A DNA stretch of 64,000 bases, taken from NCBI GenBank assembly GCA_021464245.1, contig JADCRB010000016.1, positions 4,767,250 through 4,831,249 on the forward strand. Reading direction: 5' to 3'. Of the stretch, positions 1 to 11,378 are shown in pieces (the stretch's first letter is position 1; every line of letters begins with the position of its first letter). The notes beneath the pieces were generated by a model. It did no database searches. It was not told the origin of the DNA and saw nothing but the letters and a program-made list of their open reading frames with translations. This DNA is from Carallia brachiata. Its lineage: Eukaryota; Streptophyta; Magnoliopsida; Malpighiales; Rhizophoraceae. The position numbers were made by a program, and so were the translations under genes.

Positions 1-221
1 GAAAAGGAGAGGCGGTGAGGAAAGGAAGCACAAAGAATTTTTGGTTTGCTGTGTGTTCTTTTTTTTTCTTTTTTTTTATTTTCCTCCGCCTACTTTTCTA
101 GAAGGACAAAAGAAGGAATCCAAGTGTCGCTGTCTGAGATGATGAGGCTGGGAAAATGAAGCTGCTGGGAAATTATACGGTCTTTTGCACAGATTCGTTT
201 TAATTGCTATGTTTGGTGGGT

Positions 222-249
222 TGGTGGTGGTGGTGGTGGTGGTGGTGGT
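222..249. repeat. (GGT)n microsatellite
   Basis: An uninterrupted run of GGT/GTG triplets, flanked by GT-rich DNA. The short open frames across it give only runs of Val or Trp and have no gene-like context. The rest of the first 560 bases shows no recognisable gene; it could be flanking or untranslated DNA of a gene to the left. Confidence 0.9.
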
Positions 250-560
250 ACCGTTGGTGGAAGCGAGGGGGGTGCCTGTGGTGGGAAAGGGGGAGGGAAT
301 CTTTCTCGGGATTTTTAAGGACCGCAGTGTCCGGTTTGGGTTCGGCTGTCCTGTGTTTTTACGGTTACCGTATGTGTACGGTGGAATTTACTCGCTATGT
401 GTTCGGTAACAGCTGGGTGTGTGTTTCCTTTTTCTTCTTATTAAGATATATGTTTTTTTTTTTTTTTAACTTTCCCAAGAGTCCCTTCTAATGATAGAAG
501 ATCTTCGGGGCCCAGGAGATGCATGAAAAAAAATCGTTGTATTGACAATTTTTTCTCATC

Positions 561-1297
561 GGGTGTTTTGATTAATTTTTAAAAGGGTGTATTTATATTT
601 TATTTTTAAAAAATAAGAAAATAAGTGTTTGGTTAATTTTTTTAACTATTGTTTGATTATGTTTATTTTTTTATATAATATCTTAAAGACAGTTGATTGA
701 AAAGTAACTTAATATTACTTTTTACTGTTTTTTGAGTTATTTTTTAATTTTTAATATTAACAATAATTTATATAAACTAAAATACCATCAAATAATATTT
801 ATATAAATTTATAATTTGTTCACTTACCGCTTGAATATGATTAGTTAGTAGTTATTAAATTTCAACAATATTTATATAAACGTAACATTTTTATTTTTTA
901 ATAATTCGTAAATATTTTTTTACTTCAAATTTTCATTAATATTGATATTTAAAATATATTTCAAACATTATATTTTTTATTATCTAGTAAACATTAATAT
1001 TTTTTGAAAAAATAAAAATTAAATGAGAAAATTCTTAATATTATTTATAAAATATTTATTCTAAAATTAAAAATTATAAAATATAAAGATAATTTTGTTA
1101 ATATAATATATTAATATAAATTGAATGTCAAAATCAGTCATTTAGTTATTTAACAGTAATAGTAAGTATAAAATTAATCAAATATTTTATTAATTTTTTT
1201 AATAATTAGTAACAAGTAACAGCAATCAACAATTAATAACAATAATCAGCAGCAGCAACCAACACAGCAATATTGAACAGGTTGGCCAAACAGGCCC
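561..1297. mobile_element. AT-rich MITE, family A copy 1
   Basis: A non-coding AT-rich block starting GGGTGTTTTG and ending in the inverse form CCAAACAGGCCC. Its last 100 bases are rich in AACAATAATCAGCAG-type triplets. The same order of sequence recurs at 26340-27065 and, inverted and shortened, at 48640-49255. That recurrence is the main support for a mobile element. No protein is encoded, and I could not see a clean target duplication for this copy. Confidence 0.6.
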
Positions 1298-2077
1298 TTA
1301 GATTCTAACATCCTGATTCATAATTTGTTTTAATAGTTTCAATTTTTGAAGTGATGATAAAAATGTGAGCTTGACAACTGATATCTAAATAAAGTTATAG
1401 TTTCGAGTCCAACGGTTTTAAGGAGGGGATTGTTTATTAATATTGTCAGTATTTTTTTCAGCCTCTAGAATTAACATCTCAGTCTCTAAAGTTTTGTAAT
1501 TGGTGCAGCCTTTCAATATTAGATATAGGCTTTAAAAGATTTATTGGTGCAACTTTGAGAAGTTTTAAACAAAATAAAGTTACATTTCAATTAACAATTT
1601 AATTTTTTGATGTGATGATAAATTCTTGACCTAATAACAATATGTTTTTTCATAAAAAAGAGCATTACAAATATGTTAATTATCGCTCTAGTTAGCCCGA
1701 GATGACTTTATCTGACTGTTGTATCTTCATTTAACCAACCCACGTAAGAAAAGACCTATTATCCAATTACTAATAGTGTCAGGCACAATTATACTGTTGA
1801 AGATTATAAATATTGTTGAATCTGAAACTTACAACACACTCAATTTTCTTCAATTATAGCAAGTACCCAACTTTTTATCGATAGAGAATTGCGCCTATAA
1901 TAACTAAAACTTGGATTTGCTAATGTAAAACACACGCGGATTTATTATCAAATTATTACGTCTGATTTTAACAACATATTTGTTGTTCTGCCGTGACATC
2001 CTGAGATACAAATGTGAAAAGAATAATTGCTGTCCTCAACAACTATTGGGTTTGATGACACAATAACTGCACCCTTA

Positions 2078-3306
2078 CGCTGTGTTTGGTTTTGGAGAAA
2101 CCAATTAGAAAAGAAAACAAGTAACAAAAAAAACATGATTATTACATCTCATTTTTTTCATAACCTTTTTTATAATTTTTTTATTAATTTAAATAATTTT
2201 TTTCTTATAAATTACTATTTATCTTTCTTACTAATTATTTTCTTTCTTACAGTTTTCTCATCAATCCAAATAATATTTTTTTCTCACAACTTTTTTTTAT
2301 AAATTATTATTTATTTTTCTTTTTCATCATTTTCTTTCTCACAACTTTCTTATTGATCTAAATAATTTTATTTTCTTATAATTTTCTGATAGAAAGTGTT
2401 ATTGTTGTTGAAAATTAAAAAGTAAGGCAAAATAAAGTTCAGTTATTTTTTTTTAAGTGTTGCTATTACTGATGAAACCCTAAACAACCGCTGATTAGAA
2501 AAATAGGAATTTCTTTATTTTTTATTTTTATTAACAACTGATGAATGGTATAATTATAAAATTGATCGTTGGACTAAATTTTTATTGTCAACTGTACAAT
2601 GATGCACGAGAGCGGCGCGTCTTTTTTGTTTGCGTTGACCTTAGGAATGTATGGGTAGACTCTAAAGCAATTTTTTTTTTTAAACTTATTTTTGTGAATC
2701 GTAAACAATATAGTAAAAATAAAATAACATCATTTTATTGAAATTGCATTAACGGGAGAGAAACTAAATTAATAATTTTTACTTTCAACTTTTCTTTGTG
2801 GACAGTATAATAAAATATTATTATTTATTAAAATTTTATGTAAGTATTAACGTGTATTTTTATTATAAAAATAATATTAATTTAAGTGCAGTGACTTCTT
2901 TCTTTCATTTTTCTCTTCTATATAATTTTTATTGTGTAATATTAACTTAAACAATAAAATAACATTATTTTTTCAAGGACAAAATCTATAGAGTAAAAAT
3001 AATATTTTTAAAAAATAATATCTACTATAAATTATACTTGATCTTCATGTCATACATCTAATTGATTTTTATTTATAAATGCATATGATATTTTTTTATA
3101 ATAATAATTTAAATGAGTTAAAAGTAAAAGAAAATTTATTTCAAAAAATTATAATAATGTCTATAATGGTCATTTTGTTACTTGATTAGTAATAGTTAGT
3201 ATTAATTTAATCAAATATTTTATTTCATTTTATTTATAAGTAACAACAATTTACAGCAGTAATCAACAAATAACAACAATAAACAATAGCAAAACCAAAC
3301 ACCCCC
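2078..3306. mobile_element. possible AT-rich Tourist/PIF-like MITE or composite
   Basis: The left end CGCTGTGTTTGG follows TTA, and the right end CCAAACACCCCC is followed by TTA. The two ends are imperfect inverted repeats and TTA is the usual PIF/Harbinger target. The interior is AT-rich with no convincing reading frame. At about 1.2 kb the block is long for one MITE, and it may be two elements whose ends match by chance. The stretch 1298-2077 before it holds no recognisable feature. Confidence 0.3.
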
Positions 3307-3479
3307 TTAAGACCATTAGTACCATTCATTATAACTTTTTTTTAAGCTTTTCTTTTAATACAAGCCTTTGGTAAATATTAAATAGAGATGGTCAACAAAC
3401 AGATTGGATCAAATTCAGATTTTCAGTTTTTAATCCGTTGTGTTTCAGATTGGTCAGGCTAAAATTTGTTGGATATATG

Positions 3480-4249
3480 TGTAACGGGTAAATTTCGAAC
3501 CTGTAACAGTTAGACTTGAAAATATAAAAATAAATTACAATAAAAAATTGTAAAATAAAAAGAAATTTATATGGGGTCGATTTCCGTAGATCCTCCGATT
3601 AGTGCTCATTTTTTTGACTCCGTCAAGAGCTGCACGAACTTGATCTTGACAGAAATAATTTCCACAGTTTCATCTTGAACTGAGTAGACTGAAACTGGAT
3701 CTGATTTGGACGTTTAGACTACGGTTAAGAACCGCAGAGATCTGATTTAAACCAGTCTGACTTAATTTCACCGAGAGTCGAAGAGACTTGTTCTCGGATG
3801 AGTTGCCTGTTACCCATGTTTGTTTTTTTTTTTTTTTTTTTTGTGTGTGGTTGGCTTGTTTATTTTTCTGGAGATTCTTTCAATAATTGGTTTTGCAATG
3901 TTTTTGCTGATACCTTTGAAGCTTACAATGCTGCCTATTTATAGGCTTTTGAAAGGCACTATTTCAACTACCAAGGATGATATTTTTTAGTGATTTTCCT
4001 CGTTAGGTAGCTCCCCTTTGAAATTAAATGGTTGCCTTTTGACATTGGATGGCCACATTCTAGAGGACGTGCATGTGTTTGCTGTCCAAGTTTGAAGAAC
4101 AAGCTGCAACATGCATGCATTTGCCCACCATGCTTAAAAAATGCACCATGCATGCATCACGCGGTTCTGTTTCTTTTTGCTTTTTTGTTTTCTAGAAGTT
4201 GACCCATTCAGCCTTCTAGATGCATACTTTTTTTTTTTTGATATTTACA
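3480..4249 (-). repeat. 3' LTR of the gypsy element
   Basis: It starts TGTAACGGGTAAATTTCG and ends TGATATTTACA, so it has the TG...CA ends expected of an LTR. It aligns along its whole length with 7585-8361. About ten differences fall in the first 200 bases, so the insertion is not recent. A poly(T) tract near 3820-3842 and a TGCATGCATT-rich patch near 4110-4155 are shared by both LTRs. The open frames in it are matched in the other LTR and are not genes. Confidence 0.9.
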
Positions 4250-5164
4250 AATGCCCTCCACTTCAAGAGTTGGTAAGGAAGAACTTTCAGGGATGTGATC
4301 TGAACCGAATCTTAAAGTCTAGTTTGAAATTTGAGATGTCTAGATGAATATTGAATGTTGAAGTCTTTTACCTTTGGCTAGCCTGCTGTTGTTGAATCGC
4401 AATAGGAATCCGATACGATTTTGAGAAAGTTAGCAGCTCAGCCAATATAAAAATTGAAGTCTTTGCTCCAAATGAGGTCGAGCTTCCATAGCTCGCAAAT
4501 GCTAGCAAAGGTTCTTTGAAGTTCCAAAACTCTGGTGAAGATGATCCGGTAGGCAAAAAACTTGAACCTCCCCAAGAGGAAGGCCCAGCACTATGGAATT
4601 CAAGACCTGCGCACAGAGAGATGGGTTATGGTGATGATTCCCGAATCTGTTTCGACGTAAGGAGAGTAGTTGGAACTTCCCTGCACGTCGCTGCATTTGT
4701 AGATCCAGGATAACGATCAGAACTTCTCGGCTCACTACGATAGATGTGAACTAAGGAGAGTAGTTGGAACTCTATGACACCGATGACGTTGGAGACTGAG
4801 TTTCGAGGGCTTTTAGGGATCTCTCGAGGATGACTACTTCTTCTTTTCTTAGCTCGTGCGCCTCCAACTTCTTGATCAAATAACTTTTTAAGACAAGTGC
4901 AGAGACTAGTCATTTTCTTTTTGAGAAAAAGAAGAGCTGAGGGGTGAGTATTACAACTCGGGTATGCAGGATATATATACAAACAATAAAGAGTTTTTTT
5001 TTTTAAAAGTCAAAAAAAGGTACGCAGAATCGAGTAGGGTCATCCACGTCCCTTTCCCGCATAAGAGACAAAAGAGGCAACGACTGAAGCGTATCACGAA
5101 AGTCGTTACCGTGTGTTGTAAAAGTCATTGCCGTATGCTGCAGAAGTCATTGCACCTTATCTTG

Positions 5165-5895
5165 TCAACCGTCCTGGCGGGGCCCGAGACGTAGTTCTAA
5201 GTCAAGCTCGGCCTCGTCTGGTGGGCCGATGATGTTGACGTCGCTGGAACTTTTTGGCTGGTTGATGCTGCTGGAATATGCTAGGAAGAGAGACAAAGTT
5301 TCACCGGAATGACTTCTTTCTACTAGAAAAGTCTCTCCTGAAGTTAAGTATTTAGGAGAGATAAACCCTTGACTGACTCCGTAAGACCACCAGGACCAGT
5401 ACGCATGCTCCCACAGGCTACAGTTTTGATTGTTATAGCCTGAAGAGACTATTACAGTGGTATAACTCGGACCTGCTTCATTTGAGGGCGAAGCTGTACC
5501 AGTGGGATCTACTATCGGAACGACAGACTGTGCTTTGGAAAAATCAGTTCTTAGTGTTGGTTTCTTCCTGCTTCTCCGATTCTGGAACCAATAAAACACA
5601 TTTTTTCCTTCAATTGCCCCGAGCGGGCACAGTCGTAAGACAAGTTGATAAATCTGAGATGTATTAGGAATAATACCTCCATTGTTGTGGAAGACTTCCT
5701 CCAAATTTTGTAATTGTGCCATGGTTGGTTGCCACCTTGTGCGGGGTGACCTTTCTTCTCCCTTATCTTAAGGTTCTGCAACTGGTTCCATCTTTCTTGT
5801 GGCAGAGGAGTAAAGGTCTGGTATGTGATGAAGATCGGCTGAGACTGAGGCTGGGTTTCAGACTCAAACCCTCCATCGTTTTTATATTGTTAGGT
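5165..5895 (-). pseudogene. WUSCHEL-related homeobox (WOX)-type gene captured in the LTR element
   Basis: WOX proteins are plant homeodomain transcription factors controlling stem-cell and organ identity. An open frame of 185 residues from the Met at 5722 continues upstream to a stop near 5767, so the homeodomain begins before that Met with TRWQPT. Helix 3 is intact in IEGKNVFYWFQNRRSRKK, including the WF.N core that contacts DNA. Further along, GETLSLFLAY resembles a weakened WUS box (normally TL.LFP), and the C-terminus has an EAR-type repression motif, ELDLELRLG. Upstream, a proline/glutamine-rich stretch lies in another frame, and two one-base shifts (near 5745 and near 5870) separate it from the start codon at about 5880, so I call it a pseudogene. 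No intron is evident, which suggests capture through RNA. It lies in the same orientation as the retrotransposon, between integrase and the 3' LTR. The product could still be made from 5722 with a truncated homeodomain. Confidence 0.75.
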
Positions 5896-5929
5896 CATTC
5901 ACAGTTTATACTCATGCGGGTCAGGAGTT

Positions 5930-6235
5930 GGATTGGATTTTGAACTTGGGTTTTAGACTGTATCTGGAACTTGGAATTTTTGGGTTTTGGGTTTTGGGTT
6001 TTGAATTAGATTTGGGTCGAGTATTTGGACTTCTAGACTTAGATTTTTGGATTTGGATCGAGTGTTTAAGTTTTGCATTTGGACTTTTGGATTTGGGTCG
6101 AGTGTTTGGGTTTTGACTATGGACTTAGTTTTCAGACTTTTGAGTTGGGCTTTGAGTTTTATGAATTAGGCTCAAGTGTTTGGGCTTGGATTTTTGGGTT
6201 TAGATTTTCGCTTGGACTTTCAGATCGGGACTTCC
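5930..6235. repeat. degenerate minisatellite inside the LTR element
   Basis: The words TTTGGGTTTTGGACTT and GGATTTGGGTCGAGTGTTT recur in altered forms across about 300 bases, for example near 6010, 6050 and 6090. It separates the WOX-like gene from an A-rich (minus strand) tract at 6240-6365. The long open frames here come from the repeated low-complexity words and are not protein genes. Confidence 0.65.
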
Positions 6236-6379
6236 CAACTTTTTTTTTTTTGATTTTTTTCTTTTTTTTCTATTTTTTCTTATTTTTTTTTATATTTTTT
6301 CGATTTTTTATTTTATTTTTTTCTATTTTTTTGATTTTTTTTGATTTTTTTGATTTTTTTAAACATATTTACACATAAT

Positions 6380-7235
6380 ACTGTTTCAGAAATTTACCAT
6401 TGATCGGGCCGATTCGAACGCCTTCTTGATCTGACAGCATATAAGCGTTGTGAGTATAAACTTCTTGCACTAAGTATGACCCGTCCCATTTGGAAGTAAG
6501 CTTGTCACTAGGCCGATACTTCATGTTGATGGGCCGTCGCATTGGAAGAACAAGGTCTCTAATTTGAAAAGATCGAGGGCGGACCCTGCGGTTGAACGTG
6601 TTGGTGAGTCGGGCTTGGTAACACTCAAGTTACTGTTGTGCTTCGAGTCTCCTTTCATCGAGGACTTCTAACTCATCCAGACGTAAGTAAGCATTCTCCT
6701 CCTATGTGAGTCCTTCCAGAACAGCCATACGGAGAGATGTAATCTGTGTTGCCAAAGGCAGTATTGCTTCAACACCGTAGATAAGTGAGTATGACGTCGT
6801 CTGTGTTGGAGTCCAGTAAGTTGTACGATATACCCATAATGCTTTCGAAATTCTGTCATGCCAATTTCTTTTAGATTTGGAGACTACCTTCCGCAATAGG
6901 TTGTATAAGATCTTGTTGAATACTTCGGCCAAACCATTTGCCGGGGCATTGTACATGGATGACTTGTACTGCTTGAATTTGAACTTCTCGCAGAGTTTGT
7001 CAATCAAGCTGTTGTAGAACTGTTTGCCATTATCAGTGATGATGAATCGAGGGACTCCATAGCGATAGATCAGTTAAGTCCGGATGAAATTAGCAACATG
7101 CTCCTTCTTTACCTCTCTAAGTGGAATAGTTTCGGCCCATTTTGAAAAGTAGTCTGTTGCTGCGAAAATGTAAATGTAACTCAGTGATGACTTTAGTAAG
7201 GACCCCACTAAATCAAAACCTCAAGTTTTAAAGGG
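6380..7235 (-). pseudogene. gypsy integrase fragment
   Basis: This encodes the C-terminal half of a gypsy Pol, the integrase that inserts the cDNA copy. On the minus strand I read ATDYFSKWAE (first catalytic Asp), IITDNGKQF (second Asp), NAPANGLAEVFNK (with the catalytic Glu), LWVYRTTYWTPT and YGVEAILPL. The C-terminal core RPRSFQIRDLVL follows, and the end GKFLKQYYV is typical of elements without a chromodomain. In-frame stops near 7075 and 6700 break the reading frame. The zinc-finger part and everything upstream in Pol are missing. It supports classing the whole element as Ty3/gypsy, but it cannot supply active enzyme. Confidence 0.88.
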
Positions 7236-7299
7236 ATAGGATGAGACAGTTGGATGCAGTGGAATAATTACCTTTTTTTTGTGGCAATAGTTGTACTCC

Positions 7300-7584
7300 T
7301 TTTTTATGTCATTTGATTTGCTGGATACCTGTTAATTTTTTTTTACTTTTTTTTTTTACTTTTTTACTTTTTTTTGTCTTTTTCTCTATTTTGTTTTTTT
7401 GTCTTTTTCTTTTTTTCTTTTTTCTTTTTCTTTTTTTTTATTCTTTCTCAGTTCCTCTTTTTTCCTTTTTTTTCCTTTTTTTTTCTTTTTTTCTTTTTTC
7501 TTTTCTCTGCGGCTTCTTTTTGTTTTTTTTTTTTAGGAACAAGATATGGGAGGTGAAGAGGTCCCATCGAGCGTGCCAAAAATT
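7300..7584 (-). other. leader and A-rich spacer of the LTR element
   Basis: On the minus strand the LTR end is followed by AAATTTTTGGCACGCTCG and then GGGACCTCTTC. This is the kind of TTTGGCACGC leader often found at gypsy primer-binding sites; the exact tRNA is not identified. The next 230 bases are almost pure A with some G on the minus strand. Gag and the first half of Pol would normally start here, so the spacer marks the internal deletion. Confidence 0.6.
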
Positions 7585-8361
7585 TGTAACGGGTAAATTT
7601 CGAGCCTGTAACAGTTAGACTTGAAAATACAAAAATAAATTACAATAAAAAATTGTAAAATAAAAAGAAATTTATGTGGGGTCGATCTTCGTAAATCTTC
7701 CGATTAGTGTTCCTTTTTTTGACTCCGTTAAGGGCTGTACGATCTTGATCTTGACAGAAATAATTTCCACAGCTTTATCTTGAACTGGGTAGATTGAAAT
7801 TGGATCTGGTTTGGACGTTTAGACTACGGTTAAGAACCACAAAGATCTGATCTGAACCAAATCGATCTGACTTAATTTCACCGACGGTCGATGAGACTTA
7901 TTATCGGATGAGCTGCTTGTTGCCCGTGTTTGTTTTTTTTTTTTTTTTTTTTTGTGGTTGGCTTGTTTATTTTTCTGGAGATTCTTTCGATAATTGGTTT
8001 TGTAATGTTTTTGCTAATGCTTTTGAAGCTTATAATGCTGCCTATTTATAGGCTTTTGAAAGGCACTATTTCAACTATCAAGGATGATATTTTTTAGTGA
8101 TTTTCCTCGTTAGGTAGCTCCCCTTTGAAATTAAATGGTTGCCTTTTGACATTGGATGGCCACCTTCTAGAGGACGTGCATGTGTTTGCTGTCCAAGTTT
8201 GAAGAACAAGCTGCAACATGCATGCATTTGCCCACCATGCTTAAAAAATGCACCTTGCATGCATCACGTGGATCTCTTTCTTTTTGTTTTTTTGTTTTCT
8301 AGAAGTTGACCCATTCAGCCTTCCAGATGCATACTTTTTTTTTTTTTTTTTGATATTTATA
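7585..8361 (-). repeat. 5' LTR of the gypsy element
   Basis: It matches 3480-4249 from the initial TGTAACGGG to the final TGATATTTATA. The terminal CA of the partner is TA here. It carries the same poly(T) tract (7931-7953) and TGCATGCATT patch (8215-8265). The promoter should lie in this copy on the minus strand. Confidence 0.9.
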
Positions 8362-8366
8362 GTATG

Positions 8367-10160
8367 TTCGTCGGATTTTAAGTACAACAAGTGTTGTGTT
8401 CATCGGATATATGTCAACTTTTGAACATATTGAGTTTTACATATATTAGGTTTTTTTTTTTTTAGATTATTCAAATTTTAAGTTATTTAGATTCAAGTTA
8501 ATCATAAAAACAAGTTAACAGAAGATTTCAAATCATTTTAAAGTTAAGCTATTTGAGTTTTAAGTTAATTCAATTTTAAAGGATTTAAAAATTATAAGTC
8601 ATTGATCATTTTCTTTAATGCTTCACGTGGGGAAAATTTTGTACAAATTAACTTTATTTGTTTGCATAGGGTAGGTTTTGTCACATCTACTTTTATGTTG
8701 GCTGGCTATAGCTCTTTTGATATTTGCATGTAAACTATAACTCTTTTTTTTTTTTTTATCCTTCCAATTAAAATGAGGCGTTTCAATGTGTTTGATAATG
8801 GAAATTAATTTGCAATGGTTTCTTTCATCCTATTAACGTGAGAAAGTTAGTCTACCTCAACTCAGTTCCGGATATCTCATCATAACACAAGCTTATTTCT
8901 TAAACTCGTCTTTAAAAGGATCTCACATGTTGAAAATGTGGTATGATTATGATGTTTCTTTAAATTTTCACATGGAACATCCGCACAAAATTGACAAATG
9001 TGTCTATTTTTTGCTTTTTTTTTTTAAATCACGAACATCATATTTACCATGTGGAAACATTGGCCAAAACTGCATGCAGGCCTTCCAGCAGCTCCCTTAA
9101 TACATCTTATAGAGTAATTAATATTAGAGTCGTTTTTTAGAATAAAGGTCTTAAATTCTGAGTTTTAATTGAAATCAATTAATGAAAAAAAAATCTCATT
9201 TAGCCAAAAAAAGAATCTAAGAATATGATACTGTAGAAGCATACAAGAGCAACTATACCTGCACATAAAAATCTTTAATTTTGTTAAATAAAATGCTATA
9301 TAAAAAATTAAATAACTTCCAATAAGAAACAAACAAAAAAACTATAAATTTATACAAAAGATTATGCCCTAATTGAAAAAGAATATGATATGTTTACGTT
9401 GATAAGATAGACTTATCCTCACATCTTTTTTATATATTCCCCTTCTCCTCATTATGAACATTTCCACTTCTGTCGTACCCACAGAAGAAGAAGTGAGTAA
9501 GCCTCGTCCTATGATCTGAAACACTGAGTACATTAATGCAATCAAATTACCGACAAAAACAATGTAATCAAACTTAAACTCGATTGTTTTGCAATGAAAT
9601 AGTGAATCAATTGAATTAGTTCAAATAACCAATACTCCTACGAAAGTAAATTTATCAAGCATAAAATCTGTTGCATCAATTTGACATTTCAAATCCTACC
9701 TTATATTGTTGGTATAAAATCTGCTTTGAGCAAACCTAGAAAAACAATGAAAAGAAATTAAACCGAAAAAAAGGTAAAGACGATGAACCTTCAATGTTTG
9801 AGGTAGAAAGTTTCTCATAGGAGAGGACACCGTACGAGTATCCATATGTCAAGGGTCCTGAAATCAAAGAACAAAAAGAACAATTTGATATATATATATA
9901 TATATACACACGCGCTTGCACACACACATATATAATATTATGTTCGACTTTATAAATAAATTCTATTATTTTGTGAACTAAGTTATTAGTGGAATCTACT
10001 TACTTTAAAATTTTCCTAACTAAATATTTCCAAATCAACCTAGTCATCCTCTTTTTCTGTTATCATCTATTTGAATTTCGTTTTATCTCTTAATTAGAGT
10101 ATTCAGCGACCAATAGCTGGCTTGTCTAGAAGCAATTATTGCCACCACAACTTATCTACA
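8367..10160. other. gene-free AT-rich stretch
   Basis: No coding frame, terminal repeat or known domain could be supported. There are poly(T) runs near 8450 and 8745 and a short TA run at 9888-9906. The first 100 bases repeat the words TTCGTCGGATT and TTCATCGGATATATG. These may belong to the older element into which the LTR retrotransposon jumped. Confidence 0.5.
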
Positions 10161-10175
10161 TTTAATTATATTTTA

Positions 10176-10412
10176 ACGACTTAAGGTGATAGTCTGATAG
10201 TAACTTAATGGTCTTTCCTCACTCACGATTCAGATTCGAGACCTAACAATCGCGTTTTGAAAGTAATGCCCTTCTTTGACCGCTAGTTTGACTATACTCG
10301 CGCGGACTAGTTACAAAGTCGATAATTGCTGTAGTCGACTTAGAGGAGGCCCGCTCAGGTATAATAGTACTCAAGTGGTGAGTCCTTTCCTATGGACTGG
10401 GTTGAATAAAAC
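10176..10412 (+). mobile_element. SINE, family S copy 1
   Basis: A short non-coding retroposon with a tRNA-like head: GATTCAGATTCGAGACC resembles the RNA polymerase III B box. The tail is GTGAGTCCTTTCCTATGGACTGGGTTGAATAAA. Matching order and wording occur at 11379-11598 (inverted), 25318-25512 and 35066-35251. The shared core includes ACTAGTTACAAAGTCGATAATTGC-like and AGGAGGCCCG-like words. It depends on LINE enzymes to move. Confidence 0.65.
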
Positions 10413-10594
10413 ATACACACGAGATTATTCTGTCCTTGACTTACAGATTTAATGACCGATATATCTATAATAAATTTTTTTATTAAAAAAAACTATATTT
10501 TGTAATGTATAAACTGTTGCAGAATAGTTAATCAAATTGTACGAGTTCTTTTGTTGTTAAAAAAAAAAAGAAAAGAAATTGTACCAGGTTGTGA

Positions 10595-10962
10595 CTTGTT
10601 TGGTTTATAAGATTTTGGTGAGAAAGAAAATTGTGAAAAAAAAATTAAAAAATAATGAGAAAATAAATTTTGTATTTAAATTATATTTAAAAATAATTAA
10701 AAAATGTATGGATAAAATTATAAAAATATTCTTACAAATAATTAAATAATAAATTTAAATTACAAAAATATCTCTACAACAAAAAAATATATTAAATTAT
10801 TTTAATTATTATGCTTCTAATTTTTTTTGCTACTTTTTTCAATTGATTTGACAATACCTATTTACTTTTCTAACACTTTTCCTATGCTTCCCAAATATGG
10901 GAAAAATGCCTTGAATTTATCAATTTTCTTTCTTTTCTTTTCTAATGGCAAAACAAACACAG
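10595..10962. mobile_element. AT-rich MITE-like element
   Basis: The left end CTTGTTTGG and right end CAAAACAAACACAG are weak inverted repeats. The AT-rich interior resembles the elements at 23567-23786 and 62920-63174, with GAGAAAGAAAATTGTGA-type words. No target duplication was found, so the borders are approximate. Confidence 0.35.
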
Positions 10963-11378
10963 TAGGGTGTGCTCCGAACTAGGCTAAAAACTAAAGTAAA
11001 CAAATTGCATAAGCAGTGAACATAAGTGTAACTTTTACTGGTGTAAAGATCATTCTTTTATGAATGTTTGGTAGCATATGTAAATATTAAAGTTATGTGC
11101 TATATTAAATAAAATATTAATTTTTTATTGAAAAAAGAAAACATAATAAATAAAAATAAAATATAAAAATAAGATACATTAATACCATTTTTTTTTTTCA
11201 AAAAGCAAGATCACAAAAAAAAAAAAAAAAGACTACCAAGTACCATGTGTGTATAGGATGTGTGCACTTGTCTGTCCGACTATGTGCATGCATTTTTTTT
11301 TTAATAATAAAAAAGGATGCATTATAATTATGACAGTTATCAAATTTTTAATTTAAGAATGAAGTAATCTCTACGTGA

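Larger units (their letters stand above)
3480..8361 (-). mobile_element. Ty3/gypsy LTR retrotransposon, deleted, carrying a homeobox gene
   Basis: Two direct LTRs of about 770 bases bound this element. The flanking five bases are ATATG at 3475-3479 and GTATG at 8362-8366, a target duplication with one mismatch. Read on the minus strand the order is 5' LTR (7585-8361), a leader with a TGGCACGC-type primer-site region, an A-rich spacer, integrase, a second A-rich spacer, a degenerate minisatellite, a WOX-like gene, a purine tract (AGTGGAGGGCATT) and the 3' LTR (3480-4249). Gag, protease, reverse transcriptase and RNase H are absent, since less than 400 bases separate the leader from integrase. 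The element therefore cannot move without help. The integrase type and lack of a chromodomain fit the Tat/Athila branch; that assignment is inference. Confidence 0.88.

Noticed and set aside
185..491. Two overlapping open frames with poly-Val or poly-Trp
   Set aside because: They are produced by the GGT microsatellite and have no domain, homologue pattern or gene context.
3968..4153. A 61-residue frame on the minus strand, repeated at 8078-8260
   Set aside because: Both lie in the two LTRs of the same element. The match is due to LTR identity, not a gene pair.
6073..6378. A 101-residue frame rich in Phe, Leu and Trp
   Set aside because: It crosses a degenerate minisatellite and a poly(T) tract; no membrane protein family is suggested.
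7313..7618. A Phe-rich hydrophobic frame resembling a membrane protein
   Set aside because: It is the translation of a T/C-rich spacer in the LTR element, read on the strand opposite to its genes.
3480..8361. An endogenous pararetrovirus instead of a retrotransposon
   Set aside because: Direct LTRs, a target duplication and an integrase are present; no coat or movement protein was seen.
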